Shown here piece after piece: positions 37,353 through 45,968 of a DNA stretch of 64,000 nt; position 1 is the stretch's first letter; every line of letters begins with the position of its first letter. The notes beneath the pieces are model-generated. The model had not been told where the DNA came from. It did no database searches and saw only the letters and a list, made by a program, of their open reading frames with translations. The stretch comes from Bordetella parapertussis (lineage in GTDB: Bacteria; Pseudomonadota; Gammaproteobacteria; Burkholderiales; Burkholderiaceae_C). Where the stretch lies: NCBI GenBank assembly GCA_945878355.1, contig CAMCTC010000002.1, forward strand, positions 1-64,000, in the 5' to 3' direction. The position numbers and the translations under genes are program-made.

Positions 37353-38318
37353 ATGCGCTCGTTGATACAAGCCGTCACTGCGGCGCTGTTGCTGCTAGCA
37401 GGCGCTTCTGCCGCTGCACAGACCTACCCGACCAAACCTGTGAAGGTCATCGTGCCGTACGCAGCCGGCGGCAACATGGAGCATTGGCGGCCAACCTTGT
37501 CCAAAGTCGGGCAGCTGCTGGGCCAGAACTTCTTCGTGGACTACCGCCCAGGTGCCGGCGGCAACATCGGCAGCGATATCGTCGCCAAGTCGCCAGGCGA
37601 CGGCTACACGCTGCTGATCGGCACCATCGGCACGCACGCCATCAATGTCAGCGCATACGCCAAGATGCCGTATGACGCGGTCAAGGATTTCACGCCCATC
37701 GTGTCGCTCGCGACAATGAGCAACGTGGCCATCGTCAACCCGGCAACACCGGTCAACAACATCCGGGAATTCATTGACCATGCTCGCGCCAACCCCGGCA
37801 AACTCAATTTCGGCTCTCCCGGCAATGGCTCGTCGGCTCACCTCACTGGCGAGATGTTCAGCCAAGTCAATGGACTGACACTGCAGCACGTGCCCTACAA
37901 AGGCAGCGCACCGGCGATGATGGACCTCATGGCCGGGCGAATCGACATCATGTTCGACAACATTCCGTTGCCGTTACCACATATCAAGGCCGGCAAGCTG
38001 CGCGCGCTGGCGGTGACCGCTGCCCAGCGATCTGCGGTATTGCCGGACATGCCCACCCTCGCCGAGGCCGGCGTGAAAGGCTTTGACGTCAGCTCCTGGT
38101 ACGGCATCTATGCACCGGCCGGGCTGCCGCGCGAGCTGGTGCAACGGCTCAACGCCGCCTTCAACGAAGCACTGCGCACGCCCGAAATACGCGATCAACT
38201 CAGCGCCCAGGGCTGGGCGGTGACGGGCGGCACGCCCGAGCAGTTTGGCGCTTTCGCCCGAGCCGAGCAGGAGCGTTGGGCAACAGTGGTCAAGACCGCC
38301 AACGTGCGCGTCGAATGA
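37353..38318 (+). CDS. Bug family periplasmic solute-binding protein (TctC-like)
   Basis: This 321-residue exported protein has a signal peptide (MRSLIQAVTAALLLLAGASAAAQ) and the Bug/TctC fold. Family elements are YPTKPVKVIVPYAAGG, VDYRPGAGGNIGSDIVAKSPGDGYTLL-type binding-loop residues, HVPYKGSAPAMMDLMAGR and PDMPTLAEAG. Bug proteins bind small carboxylates and are greatly expanded in Burkholderiales, often without adjacent transporter genes, as here (no tctA or tctB in the window). The stop overlaps the next start (ATGA). A ligand cannot be assigned. Confidence 0.93.
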   Translation: MRSLIQAVTAALLLLAGASAAAQTYPTKPVKVIVPYAAGGNMEHWRPTLSKVGQLLGQNFFVDYRPGAGGNIGSDIVAKSPGDGYTLLIGTIGTHAINVSAYAKMPYDAVKDFTPIVSLATMSNVAIVNPATPVNNIREFIDHARANPGKLNFGSPGNGSSAHLTGEMFSQVNGLTLQHVPYKGSAPAMMDLMAGRIDIMFDNIPLPLPHIKAGKLRALAVTAAQRSAVLPDMPTLAEAGVKGFDVSSWYGIYAPAGLPRELVQRLNAAFNEALRTPEIRDQLSAQGWAVTGGTPEQFGAFARAEQERWATVVKTANVRVE

Positions 38319-39079
38319 GCGCAAGGGCTGAGACCAGCGACAGCGCGAGGAACCACACTGTGCCCACTCAGAATGACGCGACCGTCGTGAATGTGATGAG
38401 TGCACTGGCGATGGAAATGGCCATCAACCGCTGGCTGAAACCCAAATTTGAATCCGAGTCGGGCTTACGGCTCAACATAGATTGGCGCCCGACCGCAGCC
38501 CTGATGAAGTCGATCGCCGAAGGGCAGCGTGCCGATATGGTGATCGCGATCGCCGGGTCGATGGATAGACTGGTCGCCGAGGGCATCGTGCAGCAGCAAA
38601 CACGGACCACCTTGGCGGATTCGGCGCTGGGTGTCGGTGTTCGCCAGGGGTCACCTCGGCCCGATGTTTCGACGGTCGAAGCTTTCAAACGCGCCATGGT
38701 CGATGCGCGCGCGGTGGCCTATTCCAAGGCCGGCGCCAGTGGCATCTATTTCGCAGACCTGATCGCACGCCTGGGCATCGCCGATGTCGTCAACGCCAAA
38801 GCCGTCATCATCCCGATGGGATTCACTGCAGAAAAGGTCGCCAACGGCGAGGCCGATCTCGCCGTGCAGCAGATCAGCGAATTGATGACGGTGCCAGGGA
38901 TCGACGTGATCGGACCGTTTCCCGCTGAAATCCAAGTGGCATCACGCTTCGACGCTGCAGTCTTCGCCAGTGCGGTGAACGCACAGGGCGCAAAGGCATT
39001 CCTGCGCATCCTCACGTCGTCGGCGGCCGCAAAAGCCTATGCCGAAGGCGGCCTGACCTCCCGCCTCGCGCAGCGTTGA
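38315..39079 (+). CDS. ModA-like substrate-binding-fold protein without signal peptide
   Basis: The 254 residues resemble periplasmic type II binding proteins of the molybdate/ModA group. They include a domain start VVNVMSALAMEMAINRWLKP, FESESGLRLNIDWRPTAALM, then RADMVIAIAGSMDRLVAEG, and a C-terminal FLRILTSSAAAKAYAEGGL. Unlike normal members there is no N-terminal signal; the start overlaps the Bug stop (ATGA), and the only alternative, GTG at 38360, also lacks one. It may be a cytoplasmic ligand sensor or a protein that lost export. It is translated with the Bug protein and followed 13 bases later by the racemase-like gene. Confidence 0.75.
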   Translation: MSARAETSDSARNHTVPTQNDATVVNVMSALAMEMAINRWLKPKFESESGLRLNIDWRPTAALMKSIAEGQRADMVIAIAGSMDRLVAEGIVQQQTRTTLADSALGVGVRQGSPRPDVSTVEAFKRAMVDARAVAYSKAGASGIYFADLIARLGIADVVNAKAVIIPMGFTAEKVANGEADLAVQQISELMTVPGIDVIGPFPAEIQVASRFDAAVFASAVNAQGAKAFLRILTSSAAAKAYAEGGLTSRLAQR

Positions 39080-39092
39080 ACGGGGCACCGAT

Positions 39093-39764
39093 ATGTCTGC
39101 ACGCCCCCGCATCGTTCTGCTCCACGGCACGCCGGTCGCGATGGAGCCGATTCAACAGGCGTTTGCCGCACGCTGGCCAGAAGCCGAAATCGTCGATCTG
39201 CTCGATGCCTCGCTGTCCATCGATCGAGCGAAAGACCACGAACTCTCGCCGCGCATGTTCGAGCGGTTCATGGAACTCGGCGGATATGCGCATCGCATCG
39301 GCGCCAATGGCATCCTGGTCACCTGTTCAGCCTTCGGTCCGGCGATCGAACACATGGGACGCGAGTTGCCCATGCCGGTGCTGAAACCCAACGACGCGAT
39401 GTTCCAAGCTGCGCTCGCCAAGGGCACGCGCATCGGAATGCTCGCGACCTTCGCGCCGTCGGTGCTGACCATGACGAATGAGTTCGATGCGTTCGTCCGC
39501 GAATCGGGTTCACAGGCGACATTGAGCACCATCGTCGTCGACGGCGCGATGGATGCGCTGCGCAAAGGCGATGCGCAGACACACAACGAACTGGTCGCCG
39601 CAAGGGCACCGGCCTTGGCCGACTGCGACGCGATCATGCTGGCGCATTTCTCAACGTCGCGAGCGTTCGATCTCACGCGCAGGGCTGTGAAAGCGCCGCT
39701 GCTGACGTCGCCAGATTCAGCGGTCGACCGCATGCGGGCCCTGGTCAGCAACAGCCCGCATTGA
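39093..39764 (+). CDS. Asp/Glu racemase-superfamily protein
   Basis: This 223-residue cytoplasmic protein is of the aspartate/glutamate/hydantoin racemase superfamily. The first catalytic cysteine is present in ILVTCSAFGPAIEHM. The position of the second cysteine appears as IMLAHFSTSRAFDL, with no Cys, so two-base racemisation is unlikely; a one-cysteine maleate isomerase-, decarboxylase- or hydrolase-like activity is possible. It is the third gene of the plus-strand group with the Bug and ModA-like proteins, which suggests catabolism of a small organic acid. Confidence 0.8.
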   Translation: MSARPRIVLLHGTPVAMEPIQQAFAARWPEAEIVDLLDASLSIDRAKDHELSPRMFERFMELGGYAHRIGANGILVTCSAFGPAIEHMGRELPMPVLKPNDAMFQAALAKGTRIGMLATFAPSVLTMTNEFDAFVRESGSQATLSTIVVDGAMDALRKGDAQTHNELVAARAPALADCDAIMLAHFSTSRAFDLTRRAVKAPLLTSPDSAVDRMRALVSNSPH

Positions 39765-39819
39765 CGCTGGTCTTCTGGCCGACGCTCGCGCCGTGCACGA
39801 GGATTCGCCGGCAGCCGGG

Positions 39820-40605
39820 TCAGCCGTGGCCGATGTAGTCCATCCGGCCGCCGTCGACGGTGAGCACCTGCGCAGTGATCCATCCCGCCTCGGGCGCGGC
39901 CAGGAAAGCGACGGCTCGCGCGATCTCTTCAGGCTCGCCGACCCTGCCCATGATGGTGATGCGCGCGAAGCTCGCCACCACCTCCTGCCACTCGGCATCG
40001 GACCTGCGGCCCTGCGTCATGTCGGAGCGGGTCAGACCGGGCGCCACCGCGTTCACGGTGATGCCCTGGGGCCCGAGTTCCAGCGCGAAGCGCCGGGTCA
40101 GGATGTTGACGTCGGCCTTGGTGGACGCGTAGAAATGATTGCCCGTGAATCCGGTATTGCCGTGCGAGGCCACCGACGAGATGTTCACGATACGCCCGTA
40201 TTGGCGCGCCTTCATGCCGGCCATCACCGCGCGAATGGTGTGGATCACGCCGTCGACGTTGACCGCACGCAGCCTGGCAAAGCCCTCGGGCTCCCAAGTC
40301 TCCAGCGTCGCCGGCCAGGAGATGCCGGCGTTGTTGACCAAGGTGGTGACCGGGCCGAGTTCGGCCTCTGCGCGCGCCACCATCGCGTTCACCGCGGCAG
40401 CGTCAGCCACGTCGGCGCCAACGGCGATCGCGCGGCCACCGGCGGCGCGGATCTCGGCAGCCAGCGCCTCGGCCGCTTCGGGCTTGCTGGAGTAATTGAT
40501 CGCCACCGCCGCGCCGAGGCCGGCAAGGTGCTTGACCGTCGCACGACCAATGCCGCGGGCGCCGCCGGTGACGAGGGCAACCTGTTGGGTCCAATTGCTG
40601 GTCAT
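39820..40605 (-). CDS. SDR family NAD(P)-dependent oxidoreductase
   Basis: This 261-residue classical short-chain dehydrogenase/reductase has the TGGARGIGR cofactor loop, NNAG strand, catalytic Ser in VNISSVASHG and the Tyr-x3-Lys pair in YASTK. The sequence ends LTVDGGRMDYIGHG. It resembles FabG-like 3-oxoacyl reductases, but the substrate cannot be told. The start at 40605 has AGGAAGAG upstream. It converges on the racemase-like gene and lies 95 bases downstream of the caspase operon on the same strand. Confidence 0.93.
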   Translation of the reverse strand: MTSNWTQQVALVTGGARGIGRATVKHLAGLGAAVAINYSSKPEAAEALAAEIRAAGGRAIAVGADVADAAAVNAMVARAEAELGPVTTLVNNAGISWPATLETWEPEGFARLRAVNVDGVIHTIRAVMAGMKARQYGRIVNISSVASHGNTGFTGNHFYASTKADVNILTRRFALELGPQGITVNAVAPGLTRSDMTQGRRSDAEWQEVVASFARITIMGRVGEPEEIARAVAFLAAPEAGWITAQVLTVDGGRMDYIGHG

Positions 40606-40700
40606 GTCTCTTCCTGTTGATGAGTAGCGCACATTTTGCGGCCGTCTTGGCGGCACTGCGCGCTGAGGGTGATACGGGAAAAAGCCGTGAGCGCTACCCG

Positions 40701-43211
40701 CTACTTGCTGAAGTAGAAGTCACCGACCACCTGGTCGTAGATCGCAGGCACCTGCTCATGGCCGACCGACCTGGCCATGGCGACCACCTCGGTTCGGACG
40801 TTGCGCAAGATCCGGTCAATGCTGACCCCCGGCAATTGCATCTCTTTCAGAAAGACGCGGGTGAAGACGCCGTTCTTGTGCTTATCGGCCGGGCCCATCT
40901 TGTCGAGCGCTTGCTGGCCAGAGCCGGCTGAAAAAATCACCATCTGCCCGGTGGCCGCCGTCGTCGGCGCCAGACCGCGGCCGCCGATCGCCCGGCCCGC
41001 CACCTTGAAGGGGTTGTCGCGGCAGGCATCGATCAGCGCCAGCGTGAGCTTGGCTTTTCGCTCACCGATATCGTCTAGCACTTTCTGCAGCTGCATCGCG
41101 TCGTCCTTGATCTGCTCCTCGCTCTCGCCGGCAATGTCGATCGGCAGCAGGTAGTTCGAAGCGCCCAGTTGGACGCCGTGGCCGGCGAAGAAGAACAACA
41201 CCTCGTCGCCGCCCTCGATTTGGGACTTGAAGGTTCGCAGCGCGATCTTCATCTCTTTCTCGTTCAAATCGAGCTTGAGCGTGACCTGGTAGCCGACCTT
41301 GCGCAGGCTGTCAGCCATCGCATTGGCGTCCTCGCGAGCGTTGACCAGCTTGGTCACCTGTTTGTAAGCATCGTTGCCGATGACCAGCGCCCGCCGGTTG
41401 GCGTAGACGGTCTTTTGCTCCTTCACCGGCTTCGCGTCTTCGAGCTTGGCGATCTGCTGGCGCAGCTTGACCAGTTCTTCATCGCGCGATCTGGCATCCA
41501 GCGCCACCCGGGCTTGCTCCCTGGCAACAGACTCCTTCGCCAGGCGCTCCTGCTCCTTGACGCGCGACTCCTTCGCGACCCGCTCAAGTTCCTGCGCACG
41601 CGCGGCTTCAGCCAGGCGCTCCTTGGCCACGGCCTCCTGCGCGACGCGTTGCATCTCCTTGGCTTCCTCGGCTAACCGCGCTTGCACTTTGGCCTCGGCA
41701 GCGCGCGCCAGTTGCTCCCTGGCTGCGCTCTCCTGGGCAAGACGCTGCAGCTCCTTGGCTCTGGCGGCCTCCGCCAAACGCTCACGCGCCTCGGCAGCGC
41801 GGGCCAGCTGCTCCTTGGCCGCCGCTTCCTGCGCAACGCGTTGTTGCTCCTTGGCTTTGGCGGCCTCGGCCAAACGCTCGCGCTCCTCGGCGGCGCGAGC
41901 AAGCTGCTCCTTGGCCGCAGCTTCCTTCGCGACGCGTAGCTGTTCCTGGGCTGCGATCTCCTGGGCCAGGCGTTGTCGCTCCTTGGCTGCCTGCGCCAAA
42001 CGCTGCTGCGCCTCAGCTTCCCGGGCCAGCGCTTGCTGAACTTGAGCCGTGGCCTTCAACGGATCCAGCGCAGCGCTGTCGGCTGAAGCTGCGCCTGCTG
42101 GCATTGGAGCCTCGGCAACGGCTGTGAGCGCTTGCAAGATCTCGGAAGTTCGCGCCTCCTGCCGTGCACTCGCGCGTCCGCCACTCGCGCGCTGACCCTC
42201 GACCAACCGGTCCAGGTCGGTGTCCGCGGCATTTGCCGCAAATCCCGTCTTGGCGATCGTCACATCGCCTTGCCTGCCCTTCTCGATCCACTGAACCGTG
42301 ACCCCACCCGGCTGAACTTCGACACTTTTCCTCTGCTCTGTCTTGAAAATCCGGCCGCTGCTGATCTCCACATCGTGAACGCCTTTCACCAACAAGAAAG
42401 CCACATTGGCCGCCTCATCCAGCGACACCGGACGCTCGCCCCAGGTGATAGCCTGGCTCTTGAGCGTGATCTTCAACTGGTCTTGCGCAATGCCCTGATC
42501 GTTTGCGCCCTGGACAGTTCGAAAGCCGTACCCGTCCGACTTCCAGATGCCGACATTGACTTGCAGAACGCCAAGATCGAGCAGTCGCTTGATGTCAATC
42601 TGCTGCGCTGAAGTGATCGCCCCCAGCGCTTCGGAGCTGGTCTTGAAACCAGCCTGATGGGGCGGCAGCGATGCATTCAACTGATCGAGGTTGCGCAAGC
42701 CGACCAGCCTGGCATCAGCCGTCGACAGCAGCGACCAAGTCACCGGAATTCGCCCGACTGCGCCGCCGTTGACATTGCCGAGGAATTGGCCTCTCGCCAC
42801 GCTGGTGCCATTCGGCGGCAACAGCTTGACGTCCTGCCAGTCCATCGACGACGAAATGACCGAGTAGAGGCCGTCACCATGCATCAACACGAGCCCGCCA
42901 GCATCCACCTCGCCATTGGCGGTGGCGACCGGGCCTTGGTAGATCACAACGCCGTCAGCCGGGGCATTGAGGGTCGCCAGCGGCGTGGCCAGGACAGTCA
43001 TGCCCGCCCGCGACACGCTGTTCCTCGGTATCGGCATCGCTTGACCCGTCAATGCGACAGGTGAACGGACATCGAGCCGCCTGGCTTGCTCGGCCAGTTG
43101 CGCTGCGCTGCTCGTCTGGTCCTGGGTCAATGGCTGAGTGGCCTGTGCCAAGGCGCCACCCGCGATCACCAGCAGTACCGCGGCCAGGAGGTGCTTGATC
43201 GATGACTTCAT
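40701..43211 (-). CDS. Exported multidomain protein: degenerate LytM-like domain, coiled coil, caspase (C14) domain
   Basis: The 836 residues begin with a signal peptide (1-22). Residues 82-165 look like an M23/LytM beta-barrel (APADGVVIYQG, GGLVLMHGDGLYSVI, VARGQFLG), but the final His-x-His is replaced (PVTW), so it is probably not an active peptidase. Residues 190-345 form an unassigned domain. Residues 386-592 are a charged coiled coil with three exact-length 32-residue repeats. Residues 606-836 are a caspase fold: RRALVIGNDAY, catalytic His678 in FFFAGHGVQLG and Cys730 in LALIDACRDNPF. It is the last gene of a four-gene operon with a second caspase protein. Confidence 0.9.
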   Translation of the reverse strand: MKSSIKHLLAAVLLVIAGGALAQATQPLTQDQTSSAAQLAEQARRLDVRSPVALTGQAMPIPRNSVSRAGMTVLATPLATLNAPADGVVIYQGPVATANGEVDAGGLVLMHGDGLYSVISSSMDWQDVKLLPPNGTSVARGQFLGNVNGGAVGRIPVTWSLLSTADARLVGLRNLDQLNASLPPHQAGFKTSSEALGAITSAQQIDIKRLLDLGVLQVNVGIWKSDGYGFRTVQGANDQGIAQDQLKITLKSQAITWGERPVSLDEAANVAFLLVKGVHDVEISSGRIFKTEQRKSVEVQPGGVTVQWIEKGRQGDVTIAKTGFAANAADTDLDRLVEGQRASGGRASARQEARTSEILQALTAVAEAPMPAGAASADSAALDPLKATAQVQQALAREAEAQQRLAQAAKERQRLAQEIAAQEQLRVAKEAAAKEQLARAAEERERLAEAAKAKEQQRVAQEAAAKEQLARAAEARERLAEAARAKELQRLAQESAAREQLARAAEAKVQARLAEEAKEMQRVAQEAVAKERLAEAARAQELERVAKESRVKEQERLAKESVAREQARVALDARSRDEELVKLRQQIAKLEDAKPVKEQKTVYANRRALVIGNDAYKQVTKLVNAREDANAMADSLRKVGYQVTLKLDLNEKEMKIALRTFKSQIEGGDEVLFFFAGHGVQLGASNYLLPIDIAGESEEQIKDDAMQLQKVLDDIGERKAKLTLALIDACRDNPFKVAGRAIGGRGLAPTTAATGQMVIFSAGSGQQALDKMGPADKHKNGVFTRVFLKEMQLPGVSIDRILRNVRTEVVAMARSVGHEQVPAIYDQVVGDFYFSK
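41646..41933 (-). repeat. Three tandem 96-bp coding repeats in the coiled coil
   Basis: Residues 427-458, 459-490 and 491-522 are three 32-residue units built on the pattern AKEQLARAAE-x-x-ERLAEAAKAKE. Shortened versions follow to about residue 575. The coding DNA is correspondingly repetitive (3 x 96 bases). Confidence 0.85.
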
Positions 43212-43235
43212 CGCAGACTCCGAGTCGCCAAGGGG

Positions 43236-43724
43236 CTACTCCACCACAAACTGCAACGGCCGCTCGCCTTTTCGCCCGGCCGAGTCCTGGATCTCGAGGT
43301 AGAGCTTGTGCGATCCCTTGGGCAGGCTGGCTTGGGCGACGTCGATACCATCGGCGGTGACCTTGGACGCGGCGGTGATGCGGTCGGTGATGTCGATGCG
43401 AAACGTGCCGTACAAGACCTTGAAGGTCTCGGGCCGAACCTGCGCCGGGGCGGTCGGCTGGAACTGGACCTGAATCCGCGTCGGCGAGGCCACAGCGCTG
43501 ACCACGCTGGGCGTGACGACGTTGATCCTGGGCGCGTCGGGCACCGGCAAGGACTTGGCCCTGAAGGGCTCGGGCGCGTCGCGCGAAGCGATGGCCTCCT
43601 GCTCGGTCACCAGCAGTGCCTGCGCGTGAACGTTGACGCAGGCCAAGATCGACAGGGCAGCAACCAGCAGGGCCCGAATAGCCGTCAGCGGCGACGCGCC
43701 GGAGATGGGTGTGGAGGAAGTCAT
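43236..43724 (-). CDS. Small exported protein, Ig-like, of the caspase operon
   Basis: This 162-residue protein has a signal peptide ending near VHAQA. A single beta-rich domain follows (RINVVTPSVVSAVASPTRIQ, VLYGTFRIDITDRI, LPKGSHKLYLEIQDSAGRKG) that looks like an immunoglobulin-type sandwich. No catalytic residues are recognised. It lies 7 bases after the OmpA-like gene and 24 bases before the LytM-like/caspase gene. The start is the ATG at 43724. It is likely periplasmic; a binding or adaptor role is only a guess from context. Confidence 0.75.
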   Translation of the reverse strand: MTSSTPISGASPLTAIRALLVAALSILACVNVHAQALLVTEQEAIASRDAPEPFRAKSLPVPDAPRINVVTPSVVSAVASPTRIQVQFQPTAPAQVRPETFKVLYGTFRIDITDRITAASKVTADGIDVAQASLPKGSHKLYLEIQDSAGRKGERPLQFVVE

Positions 43725-43731
43725 GTGGCTC

Positions 43732-44220
43732 TCAATCTGCGGTAGAGATGCGAACGCGCCGGTTCTCGGCAGCTTGCGGGTTGGCGGGGTTGAGCAGCTC
43801 GGCAAAGCCCTTGCCCTGGGCTTGCAGCCGTCCGGACTGCACACCGTGGGCTTGCAGGAATTCCAGCACCGCCTGGGCGCGCTTGGCCGACAGCGACTCG
43901 TTGTAAGCGGCACTGCCTTTGGCGTCGGTATGACCTTCGACCTTGAATCGCAGCGCCTGCAGCCGCTCAGTGCCCAGCGCCTCGGCGAGCTTTTCCAGCA
44001 GCGGCTGGCTGCTGGCCTGCAACCTTGACGAGTCGAAGTCGAAGTTGATCACCAGGTCGATCTGGCGCTTCTCGGGCGCCAGGTTGCGCAGGCCCCGCGT
44101 CGCGGCCTTGGGCGGCGCGAGTTGCTGGACCAGCTCATCGACCGACGCGTCCTGGATCGGCTGGGCTTGCGCGGCGCTCGCGATGGCTGCGCCGACCAGC
44201 AGCGAGAGGATGATCTTCAT
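43732..44220 (-). CDS. OmpA-like peptidoglycan-binding protein
   Basis: This 162-residue exported protein has a signal peptide (MKIILSLLVGAAIASAAQAQ) and a C-terminal OmpA-like domain (about 60-162). INFDFDSSRLQ opens the domain. GHTDAKGSAAYNESLSAKRA carries the Asp and Arg that hold the diaminopimelate of peptidoglycan, and ENRRVRIS closes it. There is no membrane barrel, so it is probably a periplasmic cell-wall-bound protein. Its ATG overlaps the stop of the upstream caspase gene (ATGA), so the two are translationally coupled, and AGGAGA precedes it. Confidence 0.9.
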   Translation of the reverse strand: MKIILSLLVGAAIASAAQAQPIQDASVDELVQQLAPPKAATRGLRNLAPEKRQIDLVINFDFDSSRLQASSQPLLEKLAEALGTERLQALRFKVEGHTDAKGSAAYNESLSAKRAQAVLEFLQAHGVQSGRLQAQGKGFAELLNPANPQAAENRRVRISTAD

Positions 44221-45968
44221 GGTGTCTCCTGGATAGACAGCAGCTTTGCGCCAAAGCTCTCGGAACCGCCGGTCACGCCTCGGCCGGCGAAGAAATCGAT
44301 CAGCGCAGCGCGACCTGGCAAGTCGTTGAGGCTGAAGGTGAAAGGCGCTGCCGCGTCGGGCAGCGACGCGGTCAAGGCTTTGAGGTCGCGCGGCGTATCC
44401 GAGACCAGCACCAACAGCTGGTCGGTGCCCGCCGGGCCTTGCGCCACCAGCTTCCAGTCGGGACGCGGCAGGCTCAGGCGCTGGTTGGCCCGGATGCGGT
44501 TGTCGCTGTCGAGCCCGTTGGGAAACAGCAGGTAGAAGCTTTTGCGGTCGCTGCCAAGCAGCACCATGTGCACATAACCATCGTGGCTGGACTTGACCGT
44601 CAGCGCCAGCGGGTCCTTGCCGATCTTCAAGCTGTTGCGGCTCAGCACCACCTCCACCTTGCGCCGTGGATTGCTCTGTTGCTCGATCATGCGCAGCGTG
44701 GCCAAGGACGCGAGCACAGGCTGGACTGGCGGCGCGACGGGCGGTGCAGCAGGGAACGCAACGGGTGGCGGGGTGGGCGCGGCAACAGGCGGCGGGGCAG
44801 GTGCGACAACGGGCTGCGTTGCCGGCGTCGGCGTCGCCACCACGGCAGTCACCACCGCAGGCGTCACCGGGCTGGCGGCTGGCACGGCCGGCGGTACAGC
44901 GGGCACGGACGGCAACACAGCAGGCACCGTCGGGCTTGGCGCCGGTGAGGCCAGGCTTGTCGGCGCTGCGGTGTTGGCGCTGGACGCGACGGCCACCACG
45001 GTCGGTGCCGGCGGCCTGAGCACGGCCACCGGCACGATGTTGCGGTTGCCGGTCACGGTGATGTGGTGCGGCTTGAGGTCCGGGAAGGGCTTGAGCTTGT
45101 CCTCGACGATCTGCTGGGCGCAATGCTCGACATCGTGGATCGCGACCGCACCCGACCCGTCGCGGTCCACCGCCTTGCCGAGCAGGCAGTCGCGCACCGC
45201 CTGCGTCGCGAGGCCCCCTTTGTCGGAATCGAAGCTGACTTCGTCGGCCCGCGACGAGGTGATCTGGACGAAGTTCTCACTCAGCGCGCCCAGCCGAGTC
45301 GACTCGGCCAGCAGGCCACGCGTCTTGACGTTGGACGGCTTGGCGCAGGCGTCGGCATCGGCGCCGCCTTTGAGAAAGAACTTGGCCGTGACAGCGCCGC
45401 TGGCGATCGACCGCGTGACCGCGGGGTTGCGCGCGCGGCTGCCCGAGACGCCGTCGGAATGGCAGGCGTCGAACAACACCACGACCTTGTCGGCGACCTC
45501 GCTGATGCGGCGCGTGCGCTGGGCGATCTCCTCGTTGGTGATGGTCTTGTAATCGAAGCTCAGCAAGCCTTCTTTGCAGCCGGCAATCGTCGGCTCGTAC
45601 CAGCGCGTGCCGTGGCCCGAGAAGTAGAGGAAGACCCGCCCGCCTTGGGTGGTCGACGCCGCCAATTGCTCGAGCGCGTCGAGCACACCTTGCTTGGTGG
45701 CCTGCGCATCGCGCAGCACGGTGATGCGCTGGTCGGCGATGCCCATCGCGTTGGCGATCGCCCGAGCACTGGCCATGTCGACGGCCACGCCGGGCAGCGG
45801 CGGGATTTCGGGCACCGAATAGGTCCCGACGCCGACGATCAGCGCGCTGCGCGAGGCTTTGTCCTGCGCCTGAACCGGCGCTGCCAGACCCAGCGCGAGC
45901 GCTGCGATCAACGCAACGCGCCAGTCGAAAAACAGCCGGTGCGGCTTGAAAGTCGTCAAAAAGGTCAA
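44217..45968 (-). CDS. Exported caspase (C14)-DUF4384 protein
   Basis: The caspase domain follows a hydrophobic signal (RVALIAALALGLAAPVQAQ). RSALIVGVGTY opens the fold. The catalytic His codon is at 45612-45614 (YFSGHGTRWY) and the Cys codon at 45462-45464 (LFDACHSDG). A long Pro/Ala/Val linker leads to a DUF4384 domain (KVEVVLSRNSLKIGKDPLAL, FYLLFPNG). No in-frame ATG precedes the signal. I use the TTG at 45968, with AGGA upstream, though other TTGs up to 46019 are possible. It is the first gene of the operon, coupled to the OmpA-like gene. Confidence 0.88.
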   Translation of the reverse strand: MTFLTTFKPHRLFFDWRVALIAALALGLAAPVQAQDKASRSALIVGVGTYSVPEIPPLPGVAVDMASARAIANAMGIADQRITVLRDAQATKQGVLDALEQLAASTTQGGRVFLYFSGHGTRWYEPTIAGCKEGLLSFDYKTITNEEIAQRTRRISEVADKVVVLFDACHSDGVSGSRARNPAVTRSIASGAVTAKFFLKGGADADACAKPSNVKTRGLLAESTRLGALSENFVQITSSRADEVSFDSDKGGLATQAVRDCLLGKAVDRDGSGAVAIHDVEHCAQQIVEDKLKPFPDLKPHHITVTGNRNIVPVAVLRPPAPTVVAVASSANTAAPTSLASPAPSPTVPAVLPSVPAVPPAVPAASPVTPAVVTAVVATPTPATQPVVAPAPPPVAAPTPPPVAFPAAPPVAPPVQPVLASLATLRMIEQQSNPRRKVEVVLSRNSLKIGKDPLALTVKSSHDGYVHMVLLGSDRKSFYLLFPNGLDSDNRIRANQRLSLPRPDWKLVAQGPAGTDQLLVLVSDTPRDLKALTASLPDAAAPFTFSLNDLPGRAALIDFFAGRGVTGGSESFGAKLLSIQETP

